DNA of 64,000 bases. Source: Phaeobacter sp. A36a-5a. GTDB lineage: Bacteria; Pseudomonadota; Alphaproteobacteria; Rhodobacterales; Rhodobacteraceae. Positions 1 through 7,458 of this stretch are shown piece by piece (within the stretch, counting starts at the first letter, position 1; each line of letters starts with the position of its first letter). Below the pieces are notes generated by a model that saw nothing but the letters and a program-made list of their open reading frames with translations, was not told the DNA's origin and did no database searches. The stretch spans positions 62,001 through 126,000 of the forward strand of contig NZ_JBBLYU010000001.1 of NCBI RefSeq assembly GCF_037911135.1, read 5' to 3'. The position numbers were made by a program, and so were the translations under genes.

Positions 1-383
1 TCTTTGTCGATCTGACCATTGCGCATCCGCTCGCCATGGTGCTGTTCATGGTGCTGACCTGCGTCAGCTTTGCGCTGCTGGGATTCATTATCGGGGTCTG
101 GGCGAAAAACTTTGAACAGCTGCAATTGGTGCCGCTGCTGATTGTCACGCCTCTGGTCTTCTTGGGCGGGTCTTTTTATTCGATTTCGATGCTGCCGCCG
201 ATCTGGCAGAAAATCACCCTGTTCAACCCGGTGGTTTATCTGATTTCCGGCTTTCGCTGGTCCTTCTTCGGAACCTCTGACGTGCCGGTCGGGCTCAGCC
301 TTCTGGCCATCGGCGGCTTTACCGCGCTTTGCCTGGCGGTGATCTGGTGGATCTTCAAAACCGGCTGGCGGATCCGCGCCTGA
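1..383 (+). CDS. ABC-2 type transporter permease, C-terminal part (partial)
   Basis: The frame is open from the left window edge, so the true start lies outside; 126 residues are visible, ending at TGA 381-383. The visible part has four hydrophobic segments with the arrangement seen at the end of ABC-2 (YadH/NodJ-like) permeases: a helix containing FALLGFIIG, a loop, a helix [13 protein letters not shown], the [10 protein letters not shown] turn, then the conserved [15 protein letters not shown] stretch and a last helix. It would form the membrane channel of an ABC exporter, with its ATPase presumably just upstream. The substrate cannot be told. Confidence 0.85.
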   Translation, partial: FVDLTIAHPLAMVLFMVLTCVSFALLGFIIGVWAKNFEQLQLVPLLIVTPLVFLGGSFYSISMLPPIWQKITLFNPVVYLISGFRWSFFGTSDVPVGLSLLAIGGFTALCLAVIWWIFKTGWRIRA

Positions 384-435
384 CCCTGAGTAACCGCGCG
401 GCAGAATAGGGCCATAACCCGCCCGCCGCGCGGCT

Positions 436-464
436 TTGGGGCAGCCGCAACATCGCTGCCCCAA
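436..464. repeat. Hairpin, TTGGGGCAGC type (copy 1)
   Basis: Perfect inverted repeat with 10-base arms TTGGGGCAGC and GCTGCCCCAA and a 9-base loop, 53 bases after the ABC permease stop. It could act as a terminator, but no T-run follows on the plus strand. Similar arms recur at 28997-29025 and 44148-44172, so it may be a dispersed intergenic element. Confidence 0.6.
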
Positions 465-606
465 GGGAAGGTAAACCCGGTTAATTCCGCACGTATGTGG
501 CGAACGTTGCAATTTTACCCAAGGTGCGCGGCTTTTTTGCTGCTGCTTTCGCCTCGTTCCGGTGCCATCCCTTGTTTCAGGGCAGTCGGCATTCTACATC
601 GGCGCC

Positions 607-1404
607 ATGAACCTGAGATTGCCTTTCTTGAACAAGCCTCCGCTGGTTGCTGTTGTGCGCCTCAATGGCGCCATTGGCATGGCCGGTCGCGGTGCGCTGA
701 ATGATGCCACTCTTGGACCGGTGTTGGAGCGCGCCTTTCGAAAGGGAAAGCCGGCAGCGGTCGCCTTTGAAATCAATTCGCCCGGCGGTTCGCCGGTGCA
801 AAGCGCCCTGATTGGTGCCCGCATTCGTCGCCTCTCCGAAGAACTGAAGGTTCCCACTATCGCTTTCGTCGAAGATGTCGCCGCGTCCGGGGGCTATTGG
901 CTGGCCGCCTCGGCGGATGAGATCTGGGCCGACGAAAGCTCGATCCTCGGATCGATTGGGGTGATATCGGCTGGCTTCGGCGCCCATGTCTTTCTGGCCC
1001 GCCAGGGTGTCGAACGGCGGGTCTATACCGCTGGCCGCAGCAAATCGATGCTCGATCCCTTCCGCCCGGAAAACGCTGAGGACGTGAAGCGTCTGAAGCA
1101 GCTTCTGGGGGACATCCACGACAATTTCATCGCTCATGTCAAAGATCGCCGCGGCGATAAACTGGACACCAGCGAAGATCTCTACACCGGTGAAATCTGG
1201 CTGGGACGACGTGCGGTCTCGCTGGGGCTGATTGATGGCATCGGCCATCTGCGCCCCAAGATGCAGGCCCGTTTCGGCGACAAGGTGCGGTTCCGCCGCT
1301 ATGGTATCAAAAAGCCCCTGTTGGGCCGGATCGGTATGCAGATGGCGCAGGATGCGCTGAACGGTATCGAGGAACGCGCTGAATATGCGCGGTTTGGCCT
1401 CTGA
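607..1404 (+). CDS. S49 family serine peptidase (SppA-like)
   Basis: 265-residue protein of the S49/ClpP-fold family, which cleaves signal peptides or membrane proteins. The Ser/Lys dyad is recognisable: Ser94 in VAASGGYW and Lys146 in AGRSKSMLDPF. They are 52 residues apart, the spacing of Ser147/Lys199 in Bacillus SppA. INSPGGS near residue 57 is the substrate-binding strand motif. The length fits the short, single-domain type. An upstream ATG at 562 would add 15 residues; I prefer 607 because the protein similarity begins there. It overlaps the next small gene and probably shares its transcript with it and the antiporter. Confidence 0.9.
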   Translation: MNLRLPFLNKPPLVAVVRLNGAIGMAGRGALNDATLGPVLERAFRKGKPAAVAFEINSPGGSPVQSALIGARIRRLSEELKVPTIAFVEDVAASGGYWLAASADEIWADESSILGSIGVISAGFGAHVFLARQGVERRVYTAGRSKSMLDPFRPENAEDVKRLKQLLGDIHDNFIAHVKDRRGDKLDTSEDLYTGEIWLGRRAVSLGLIDGIGHLRPKMQARFGDKVRFRRYGIKKPLLGRIGMQMAQDALNGIEERAEYARFGL

Positions 1405-1582
1405 CGTGATCTTCAAAATCGTTTCCCTGTTTCTTGTGGTGATGGCTGTGCTGGCGATGTTCGGCAAGCTGCGGATGCCCGGGCAAAAGCGCCTGGCCTC
1501 GCGGCGCTGCGCCAGCTGCGGACGCTTCAAGATCGGAAAAGGCCCCTGTGCCTGCAAAAAGAATGGAGGGCCTCGGCAATGA
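1385..1582 (+). CDS. Small membrane protein with C-terminal Cys motif
   Basis: 65 residues from ATG 1385; a GTG at 1406, just after the S49 stop, gives a 58-residue form that fits translational coupling better. One N-terminal transmembrane helix (IVSLFLVVMAVLAMFG) is followed by a basic tail with two cysteine pairs, CASC and CAC, in the order CASCGRFKIGKGPCAC, which looks like a small metal-binding ribbon. It sits between the S49 peptidase and the antiporter and overlaps the latter by 4 bases (ATGA). The function is unknown. I have seen similar short proteins annotated as hypothetical in Rhodobacteraceae. Confidence 0.75.
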   Translation: MRGLASDVIFKIVSLFLVVMAVLAMFGKLRMPGQKRLASRRCASCGRFKIGKGPCACKKNGGPRQ

Positions 1583-2523
1583 TGCCATGGCTGTTATCTG
1601 GACTTGGGCTGGTCATCCTGCTGTTGGCAGGGGACGCGCTGGTACGGGGTGCGGTGAACCTCAGCCTGCGGATCGGCGTGCCTGCATTGATCGTCAGCCT
1701 GACCATCGTTGCCTTTGGCACCTCGGCGCCTGAGATGCTGATCTCCATCCGAGCTGTCGGAGACAATGCGGACGGCATCGCTCTTGGCAACGTTGTTGGC
1801 TCGAACACGGCAAATATCCTCATGGTTCTCGGCATCCCGGCGCTGATGCGATCGCTTCACACCAGCGAATGCGATACCCGCAAGAACTATGTGTTCATGT
1901 TGATCGCATCGGTACTGTTCATTGCGCTGGCGTTTTACGGAACCTTCACGGTCTGGTCTGGCCTTATCCTGCTGGGCGCGCTGTCGGTTGTTCTGGGCGT
2001 GGCCTTCCGCGAGGCGCGCGCCCATCGCCGCAACGGCAAGGATAGTGACCTCGACGAGATTGATGAGGCGGATCCCGATATGCCCTATTGGCGGATCGGC
2101 ATCTACCTGTTCCTCGGATTGGTCGGATTGCCGCTGGGGGCCGATCTGCTGGTCGACAACGCGTCGATCATCGCGCGGACCTATGGCGTTACCGAAACGG
2201 TGATCGGTCTCACGCTGGTGGCCATAGGCACCTCGTTGCCGGAGCTGGCAACCACCGTCATGGCTGCACTGCGTCGGCAGGCGGATGTGGCACTGGGCAA
2301 TGTGATCGGCTCCAACATGTTCAACCTGCTGGCAATTGTCGGCGTTGCCACCTTTGTCGGCCCGATCAGCGTTGATCCCTCCTTCCTGCGGGTGGATCTC
2401 TGGGTGATGCTGGCCTCATCGCTGCTGCTGGTGCCGTTTGTTTTTCTCAAAATGGACATCACCCGCACCTGGGGTGTGATTTTATCGGCGGTTTATGTGG
2501 TCTACCTGGTGCAGCTGTTCTAA
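1579..2523 (+). CDS. Calcium/sodium antiporter (CaCA family, YrbG-like)
   Basis: 314-residue inner-membrane exchanger. The two inverted alpha-repeats of the CaCA superfamily are clear. The first carries TIVAFGTSAPEM and GNVVGSNTAN (residues about 42-80); the second carries TLVAIGTSLPEL and GNVIGSNMFN in the C-terminal half. The Glu of each GTSxPE motif is the ion-binding residue in this family. An acidic cytosolic loop (DSDLDEIDEADPD) separates the two halves. About ten hydrophobic helices are present, and the length matches YrbG. The start overlaps the preceding small gene by 4 bases, so the two are probably translated together. Confidence 0.93.
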   Translation: MMPWLLSGLGLVILLLAGDALVRGAVNLSLRIGVPALIVSLTIVAFGTSAPEMLISIRAVGDNADGIALGNVVGSNTANILMVLGIPALMRSLHTSECDTRKNYVFMLIASVLFIALAFYGTFTVWSGLILLGALSVVLGVAFREARAHRRNGKDSDLDEIDEADPDMPYWRIGIYLFLGLVGLPLGADLLVDNASIIARTYGVTETVIGLTLVAIGTSLPELATTVMAALRRQADVALGNVIGSNMFNLLAIVGVATFVGPISVDPSFLRVDLWVMLASSLLLVPFVFLKMDITRTWGVILSAVYVVYLVQLF

Positions 2524-2558
2524 CTCATTGCCAAACAGGCAGATGAGGAGAGAGCAAG

Positions 2559-3335
2559 ATGCGGGCATTGGTAACCGGCGCGGGCAAGCGACTTGGCCGC
2601 GCGATGGCACTGGAATTGGCTGCGAGCGGCTATGACGTCGCCGTTCACTACGCCAGTTCCGCAGATGCGGCGGAACGCACGGCGGAAGAGATCCGCGCCA
2701 TGGGGCGCATGGCTGTCACCCTACAGGCCGATCTTCTGCAGGAGACGGCGACAGCCGCCCTGCTGCCCGCCGCCGCAGAGGCCCTGGGCGGTCCGATCAC
2801 CTGCCTTGTGAACAACGCGTCAATCTTTGAGCATGACAGTCTGGAAACGGCGACCCGCAGCAGCTGGGATCGTCACATGGACAGCAATCTGCGCGCGCCG
2901 TTCATTCTGGCACAGCAGCTGGCCGCGCAGGACCTGCCCCAGCAGATGGACGATGAGGGGCGACCGCTGGCTTCTGCCGCTGTCATCAATCTGATCGATC
3001 AGCGTGTGCGCAAGCTTACGCCGGAGTTCATGACATATACGCTGGCGAAATCCGCCCTTTGGACGTTGACGCGGACCAGCGCACAGGCGCTCGCCCCGCG
3101 CATCCGGGTAAACGGGATCGGTCCCGGCCCTACGCTGAAAGGCCCGCGTCAGAGCGAGAGCCAATTTGCCCGTCAATGTGCAAATACACCGTTGCAGCGC
3201 GGCGCTGACCCGGCCGATATCCGCGCGGCTCTGGCCTATCTCCTGCGCGCACCCTCGGTCACCGGGCAGCTGATCTGCATCGACAGCGGTCAGCATCTCA
3301 GTTGGGAAACACCCGACGTTGTGGGGTTGGAATAA
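2559..3335 (+). CDS. SDR oxidoreductase of pteridine-reductase type (PTR1/FolM-like)
   Basis: 258-residue Rossmann-fold NADPH-dependent reductase. The cofactor motif is TGAGKRLG (residues 6-13), the TGX3KRXG form typical of pteridine reductases rather than the usual TGxxxGIG. The catalytic set is Asp147, Tyr160 and Lys164; spacing 13 and 4 is identical to Asp181/Tyr194/Lys198 of Leishmania PTR1, with Asp replacing the classical SDR serine. This suggests reduction of dihydrobiopterin, dihydromonapterin or dihydrofolate. A Shine-Dalgarno sequence (GAGGAGAG) precedes the ATG. It lies 36 bases behind the antiporter, on the same strand. Substrate assignment is inferred from motifs. Confidence 0.85.
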   Translation: MRALVTGAGKRLGRAMALELAASGYDVAVHYASSADAAERTAEEIRAMGRMAVTLQADLLQETATAALLPAAAEALGGPITCLVNNASIFEHDSLETATRSSWDRHMDSNLRAPFILAQQLAAQDLPQQMDDEGRPLASAAVINLIDQRVRKLTPEFMTYTLAKSALWTLTRTSAQALAPRIRVNGIGPGPTLKGPRQSESQFARQCANTPLQRGADPADIRAALAYLLRAPSVTGQLICIDSGQHLSWETPDVVGLE

Positions 3336-3649
3336 GGGGCTCTGCGGCCTGGTTCAAAAGTGGTAGCGGCGAAGTTGTGCACGTAGCGTCAACGCGTCGT
3401 AAATCCGTTACAAAATTCCTTTTGGAATCATAAACTTGTCAGCAATTGGAAAGTTTTACGATTAAAATCAATAACTTATGATAGTGCCTAATTATTAGGC
3501 AAACGCTGGAAATCAGCCGAATATAAGGAAAAATCGCGGATAGCCATAAGATACTACCAGGCTTATCCACAGCATCGGTGGATTTGTTCGCTGTTGATCC
3601 CGATGCGCTAACATTGCAGACCAGCCCCGGGAATCATAGATCTCGAAAC
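3336..3649. other. AT-rich intergenic region before uvrC
   Basis: 314 bases without a convincing gene. The stretch about 3400-3545 is strikingly AT-rich for this chromosome and contains a perfect palindrome (3486-3500), so it probably holds the uvrC promoter. CTTATCCACAG near 3560 resembles a DnaA-box-like motif, but a single copy is not evidence for an origin. Confidence 0.6.
3486..3500. promoter_or_regulatory. Perfect palindrome, candidate operator upstream of uvrC
   Basis: Arms GCCTAAT and ATTAGGC separated by one base, inside the AT-rich region. The size fits a dimeric repressor site. No regulator is assigned; it does not match the alphaproteobacterial LexA motif (GTTC-N7-GTTC). Confidence 0.4.
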
Positions 3650-5539
3650 ATGACAGACCATCAGCCCGACACCCCATCCGAAACGGCATCTTCCCCGGCA
3701 TTGACGGGGTATGCCGTGATTCAGGAGTACCTGAAGACACTGGACCACTCGCCCGGTGTTTATCGGATGCTGGATAGCGAAAGCCGCGTGCTCTATGTCG
3801 GCAAGGCGCGCAATCTACGGGCGCGGGTGTCGAATTACTCTCGTCCCGGCCATTCGCCGCGGATTGAACGAATGATTGCGGCGACCGCTTCGATGATGTT
3901 CCTGACAACCCGGACCGAAACCGAGGCGCTGCTGCTGGAGCAGAACCTGATCAAGCAGCTGAAGCCAAAATACAATGTGCTGCTGCGTGACGACAAAAGC
4001 TTTCCGAATATTTTGGTGGCAAAGGATCATGCCTTTCCCCAGATCAAGAAACACCGTGGTGCCCGGCGTGAGAAAGGTAGCTACTTTGGACCTTTCGCCA
4101 GTGCGGGCGCCGTAAACCGGACGCTCAATCAGCTGCAAAAGGCATTTCTGCTGCGCAATTGCAGCAATGCCATGTTCGAAAGCCGCACCCGCCCGTGTCT
4201 GCAATATCAGATCAAGCGCTGTACTGCGCCCTGCACCGGTGAGATATCGGCCGAGGATTATGCCGCATCCGTACGGGACGCCGAACGTTTTCTGTCCGGT
4301 CGCTCGACCAAGATCCAGGAGGAACTCGCCGAGCAGATGACCGCAGCATCCGAGGCCATGGAGTTTGAGCGCGCCGCTGCCCTGCGCGACCGGATCAAGG
4401 CGCTCACTCAGGTGCAGACGTCCCAGGGCATCAACCCCCGTGGTGTGGCAGAGGCCGATGTGATCGGCCTGCATCTCGACAGCGGACAGGCCTGCGTGCA
4501 GGTGTTCTTCATCCGCGCCAATCAGAACTGGGGCAATCAGGATTTCTATCCCCGCACCAGCGGCGATGTCTCCCCGGCGGAGGTGATGGAAGCCTTTATC
4601 GGCCAGTTCTATGACAATAAGGAACCGCCCCGGCAGCTGATCCTGTCGGATGAGATCGAGAACTGCGACCTGATGGAACAGGCGCTCAGCGACAAGGCCG
4701 GGCGTCGCGTCGAAATTCTGGTGCCGCAGCGCGGGGAAAAGACGGAACTGGTCGCCGGTGCTGTGCGCAATGCTCGCGAATCTCTGGCCCGCCGCATGGC
4801 CGAAAGCGCGACGCAGGCGAAACTGTTGCGCGGCGTGGCCGAAGCCTTCGGCCTTGATGGGCCACCCCAGCGGATCGAAGTCTACGACAACTCGCATATT
4901 CAGGGCAGCCATGCCGTCGGCGGCATGATCGTCGCAGGTCCCGAGGGTTTCATGAAAAACGCCTATCGCAAGTTCAACATCAGAGGTGAAGAACTGACCC
5001 CCGGCGATGACTTCGGCATGATGAAAGAGGTGCTGAACCGACGTTTCTCACGCCTGCTGAAAGAAGATCCCGACCGTGACAAAGGTCTTTGGCCGGATCT
5101 ATTACTGATCGACGGTGGCGCCGGTCAGGTCAGCGCCGTTGCCGAGATCATGGCCCGCCACGGCGTCGAAGACATCCCGATGATCGGCGTCGCCAAGGGG
5201 GTTGATCGCGATCATGGCAAGGAAGAGTTTCACCGTCTCGGCGAAGCGCCCTTTGCTTTGCAGCGCAATGACCCCGTGCTTTATTTCGTGCAGCGGATGC
5301 GGGATGAGGCGCACCGCTTTGCCATCGGGACCCATCGTGCCAAACGGGCGAAAGCCATCGGCGCGACCCCGCTGGATGAGGTGCCGGGGGTTGGTGCCGC
5401 GCGCAAACGCGCCTTGCTCACCCATTTTGGCAGCGCAAAGGCGGTGAGCCGGGCCAACCTGTCGGACCTGAAAGCGGTCGAGGGGGTCTCGGCAGCGCTG
5501 GCGCAGCGGATCTATGATTACTTTCACGGGCAGGGGTAG
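3650..5539 (+). CDS. uvrC: Excinuclease ABC subunit C
   Basis: Nuclease that makes both incisions around bulky DNA lesions in nucleotide excision repair, acting with UvrA/UvrB. 629 residues from ATG 3650; an ATG at 3578 would add 24 residues with no family similarity. Order of domains: GIY-YIG nuclease ([21 protein letters not shown]), Cys-rich segment ([18 protein letters not shown]), UVR/UvrB-binding motif ([15 protein letters not shown]), RNase H-like nuclease ([17 protein letters not shown]), then C-terminal helix-hairpin-helix pair ([12 protein letters not shown] and [12 protein letters not shown]). It is the first gene of a run with pgsA, moaD and moaE, an order I recall from other Rhodobacterales. 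Confidence 0.97.
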   Translation: MTDHQPDTPSETASSPALTGYAVIQEYLKTLDHSPGVYRMLDSESRVLYVGKARNLRARVSNYSRPGHSPRIERMIAATASMMFLTTRTETEALLLEQNLIKQLKPKYNVLLRDDKSFPNILVAKDHAFPQIKKHRGARREKGSYFGPFASAGAVNRTLNQLQKAFLLRNCSNAMFESRTRPCLQYQIKRCTAPCTGEISAEDYAASVRDAERFLSGRSTKIQEELAEQMTAASEAMEFERAAALRDRIKALTQVQTSQGINPRGVAEADVIGLHLDSGQACVQVFFIRANQNWGNQDFYPRTSGDVSPAEVMEAFIGQFYDNKEPPRQLILSDEIENCDLMEQALSDKAGRRVEILVPQRGEKTELVAGAVRNARESLARRMAESATQAKLLRGVAEAFGLDGPPQRIEVYDNSHIQGSHAVGGMIVAGPEGFMKNAYRKFNIRGEELTPGDDFGMMKEVLNRRFSRLLKEDPDRDKGLWPDLLLIDGGAGQVSAVAEIMARHGVEDIPMIGVAKGVDRDHGKEEFHRLGEAPFALQRNDPVLYFVQRMRDEAHRFAIGTHRAKRAKAIGATPLDEVPGVGAARKRALLTHFGSAKAVSRANLSDLKAVEGVSAALAQRIYDYFHGQG

Positions 5540-5703
5540 CCACGCAAACCGGCCGTCCGGTGCTATTGGCGCCTAACCATTGGTTGGGCCGGGCAAGGTC
5601 CTGACTTATTGGTCAAAAAACAGCCTCGTAGATGTGACCGTTCGCGACGGAAAATTCATCTGTTCCGCTTTCCACCCGTGAAACTGCGGGCTAGTGTGCA
5701 GCC

Positions 5704-6375
5704 ATGAAATGGACTGTTCCCAATATCCTCACCCTCCTGCGACTGGTGGCAGCCCCGGGGCTCGCGATCATGTTCCTCTATTTTTCGCGCCCCTATGCCG
5801 ATTGGTTTGCGCTGATCCTATTTGTCAGCGCGGCCATAACCGACTGGTTTGATGGCTATCTGGCACGCTCCTGGGGGCAGGAGACCAAGATGGGCGCGAT
5901 GCTGGACCCGATTGCCGACAAGGCAATGGTGGTGATCGCGCTGATGATCCTGGTTGGATATGCTGCCGAGCATTGGACACCCTGGCTGGTCCTGCCTGCA
6001 ACGGTGATCCTGTTTCGCGAAGTCTTCGTCTCGGGCCTGCGCGAATTTCTTGGAGATACGGCCGGCACGCTCAAGGTGACGTCACTGGCGAAATGGAAAA
6101 CCACGGCGCAGATGATCGCCATCGCCACCTTGTTTTCGCAAGGGATCTTTGAACACTATCTGGTCATGTCCTCCTTTGGCATGGATCAGTCGATTGTGGA
6201 TCAGATCATGATGGGGGAGATCAGCGACGAGTTCGGCCTGCGCTGGAAGTTCGAGGGCATGATCTGGACCGGCCGACTCGGGTTGTGGCTGCTTTGGATC
6301 GCGGCCGCGCTGACCCTGATCACCGGCGCTGACTACATGCGCAAGGCACTGCCACATCTGAAGGAGACCCGCTGA
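5704..6375 (+). CDS. pgsA: CDP-diacylglycerol-glycerol-3-phosphate 3-phosphatidyltransferase
   Basis: Commits CDP-diacylglycerol to phosphatidylglycerol by making phosphatidylglycerophosphate at the inner membrane. 223 residues. The CDP-alcohol phosphotransferase motif D-x2-DG-x2-AR-x8-G-x3-D-x3-D is intact at residues 47-72 (D47, D50, G51, R55, G64, D68, D72). The N-terminus has the typical PNILTLLRLVAAP start, and there are about five or six hydrophobic helices. A roughly 30-residue insertion between helices (FGMDQSIVDQIMMG region) lengthens it slightly compared with E. coli PgsA (182 residues). The stop overlaps the moaD start (TGATG), so translation is coupled. Confidence 0.94.
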   Translation: MKWTVPNILTLLRLVAAPGLAIMFLYFSRPYADWFALILFVSAAITDWFDGYLARSWGQETKMGAMLDPIADKAMVVIALMILVGYAAEHWTPWLVLPATVILFREVFVSGLREFLGDTAGTLKVTSLAKWKTTAQMIAIATLFSQGIFEHYLVMSSFGMDQSIVDQIMMGEISDEFGLRWKFEGMIWTGRLGLWLLWIAAALTLITGADYMRKALPHLKETR

Positions 6376-6620
6376 TGGATATCCTCTATTTCGCCTGGGT
6401 GCGCGAACGTATCGGCCTGCCGAAGGAAAAGATCGAGACAACTGCCGGCACCGTGCGCGAGCTGGTGGGCGAGCTGAGCGCCCGGGATCCGCGCTATGCG
6501 GCCGCATTTGCCGACCTGTCGGCGCTTCGTGTGGCGCTGGATCAGGACCTCTCGGATTTCGATGCCTCGTTGGAGGGCGTGCGCGAAGTGGCGTTCTTCC
6601 CGCCGATGACCGGAGGCTGA
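6375..6620 (+). CDS. moaD: Molybdopterin synthase small subunit (sulfur carrier)
   Basis: 81-residue beta-grasp sulfur carrier whose C-terminal Gly-Gly (ending PPMTGG) is adenylated and thiocarboxylated, then donates sulfur to precursor Z in complex with MoaE. FFPPMTGG is the family's diagnostic C-terminus, and length and position before moaE fit. It begins within the pgsA stop codon and ends 3 bases before moaE, so all three are probably cotranscribed. Confidence 0.95.
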   Translation: MDILYFAWVRERIGLPKEKIETTAGTVRELVGELSARDPRYAAAFADLSALRVALDQDLSDFDASLEGVREVAFFPPMTGG

Positions 6621-6623
6621 ACC

Positions 6624-7085
6624 ATGCGGATCGCAGTGCAGGAGGCCACCTTTGATCTGGGCGAGGAGAGCCAGCGCTTTGCGGCAGATGTTGCGACGTC
6701 CGGCGCCAATGCCGGCGCCATCGTGACGTTCACCGGCGTTGTGCGCGGGTCGGACAGCGGCGATATGGTGGCGATGGAGATCGAACATTACCCCGGCATG
6801 ACCGAGCGTGCGATCGGGCAGATCACGGAGGAGGCGCTGCGGCGCTGGTCTCTGGCCGATGCGCTGGTGATCCACCGCCATGGACGTCTGGTCCCCGGCG
6901 AGCAGATCATGATGGTCGCCACTGCCGCACGCCACCGGTCCGATGCTTTTGAGGCGGCGGAATATCTGATGGATTACCTCAAGTCCCGCGCGCCCTTCTG
7001 GAAGAAAGAGCTGACACAGGACGGTTCGGGCAACTGGGTCGAGGCCAAAGACAGCGATGAAGATGCCCTGACCCGCTGGGACTGA
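6624..7085 (+). CDS. moaE: Molybdopterin synthase catalytic subunit
   Basis: 153-residue large subunit that converts cyclic pyranopterin monophosphate to molybdopterin using MoaD thiocarboxylate. Recognisable features are FTGVVRG near residue 33, the MEIEHYPGM segment, IHRHGRLVPGEQIMMVA, and the catalytic region KSRAPFWKKE with the conserved lysines. The C-terminus ends soon after WVEAKDSDEDA, as in the family. It is directly downstream of moaD with a 3-base gap. An 11-bp inverted repeat with one mismatch overlaps the stop codon. Confidence 0.96.
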   Translation: MRIAVQEATFDLGEESQRFAADVATSGANAGAIVTFTGVVRGSDSGDMVAMEIEHYPGMTERAIGQITEEALRRWSLADALVIHRHGRLVPGEQIMMVATAARHRSDAFEAAEYLMDYLKSRAPFWKKELTQDGSGNWVEAKDSDEDALTRWD

Positions 7086-7108
7086 CCCGGCGTTCTGCGC
7101 CCGGTCAG
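7082..7108 (+). terminator. Hairpin after moaE
   Basis: Eleven-base arms (7082-7092 and 7098-7108) with one mismatch and a five-base loop, beginning on the moaE stop codon. There is no T-run, so intrinsic termination is uncertain. It lies between converging genes. Confidence 0.4.
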
Positions 7109-7143
7109 CGGGCAGCCAGACTGGAACGTTTCTGATTCCGGTA

Positions 7144-7458
7144 TTAACCGTGCAGCTGGCCGCGCAGCTCTTCTGCCTCGCGACGGGCATCGCGCAGCCC
7201 ATCCATGGCAGCCCGCAACTCGGCCTCGGTCTGAACCAGCTGATTGGACAGCTCTGCCTCACGTTGTTGCAGGTAGGTGATCGCCTGATCGCGGGTTTCC
7301 TCCGCTTCGTGCAGCTCCTGGCTCATCCGATCCAGATCGGCGACATCGCTTTGCCGCACGCGGGTGAAACGATGCACCAGCCAATTGGCAAACCACCCCA
7401 TCGCAAAGGCGACAAACAGGATAATGGCAGTGGTGATGATGAACTCTGTCCTGTTCAT
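7144..7458 (-). CDS. Membrane-anchored coiled-coil protein
   Basis: 104 residues. One N-terminal transmembrane helix (about residues 8-28, IITTAIILFVAFAMGWFANWL) is followed by a charged region predicted to be a continuous coiled coil (heptads rich in Glu, Arg, Gln, Leu: DLDRMSQELHEAEETRDQAI and onward). Its ATG overlaps the stop of the OmpA-like gene by 4 bases, so it is translated with that gene and may brace or localise it in the envelope. No family name is certain. Confidence 0.8.
   Translation of the reverse strand: MNRTEFIITTAIILFVAFAMGWFANWLVHRFTRVRQSDVADLDRMSQELHEAEETRDQAITYLQQREAELSNQLVQTEAELRAAMDGLRDARREAEELRGQLHG

Noticed and set aside
495-704. 69-residue plus-strand frame overlapping the S49 gene start
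   Set aside because: Frame +1 shadow with Cys/Arg-rich composition and no Shine-Dalgarno.
3555-3570. CTTATCCACAG near uvrC as a replication origin element
   Set aside because: Only one DnaA-box-like motif and no dnaA, parAB or hemE neighbours; not enough for an origin.
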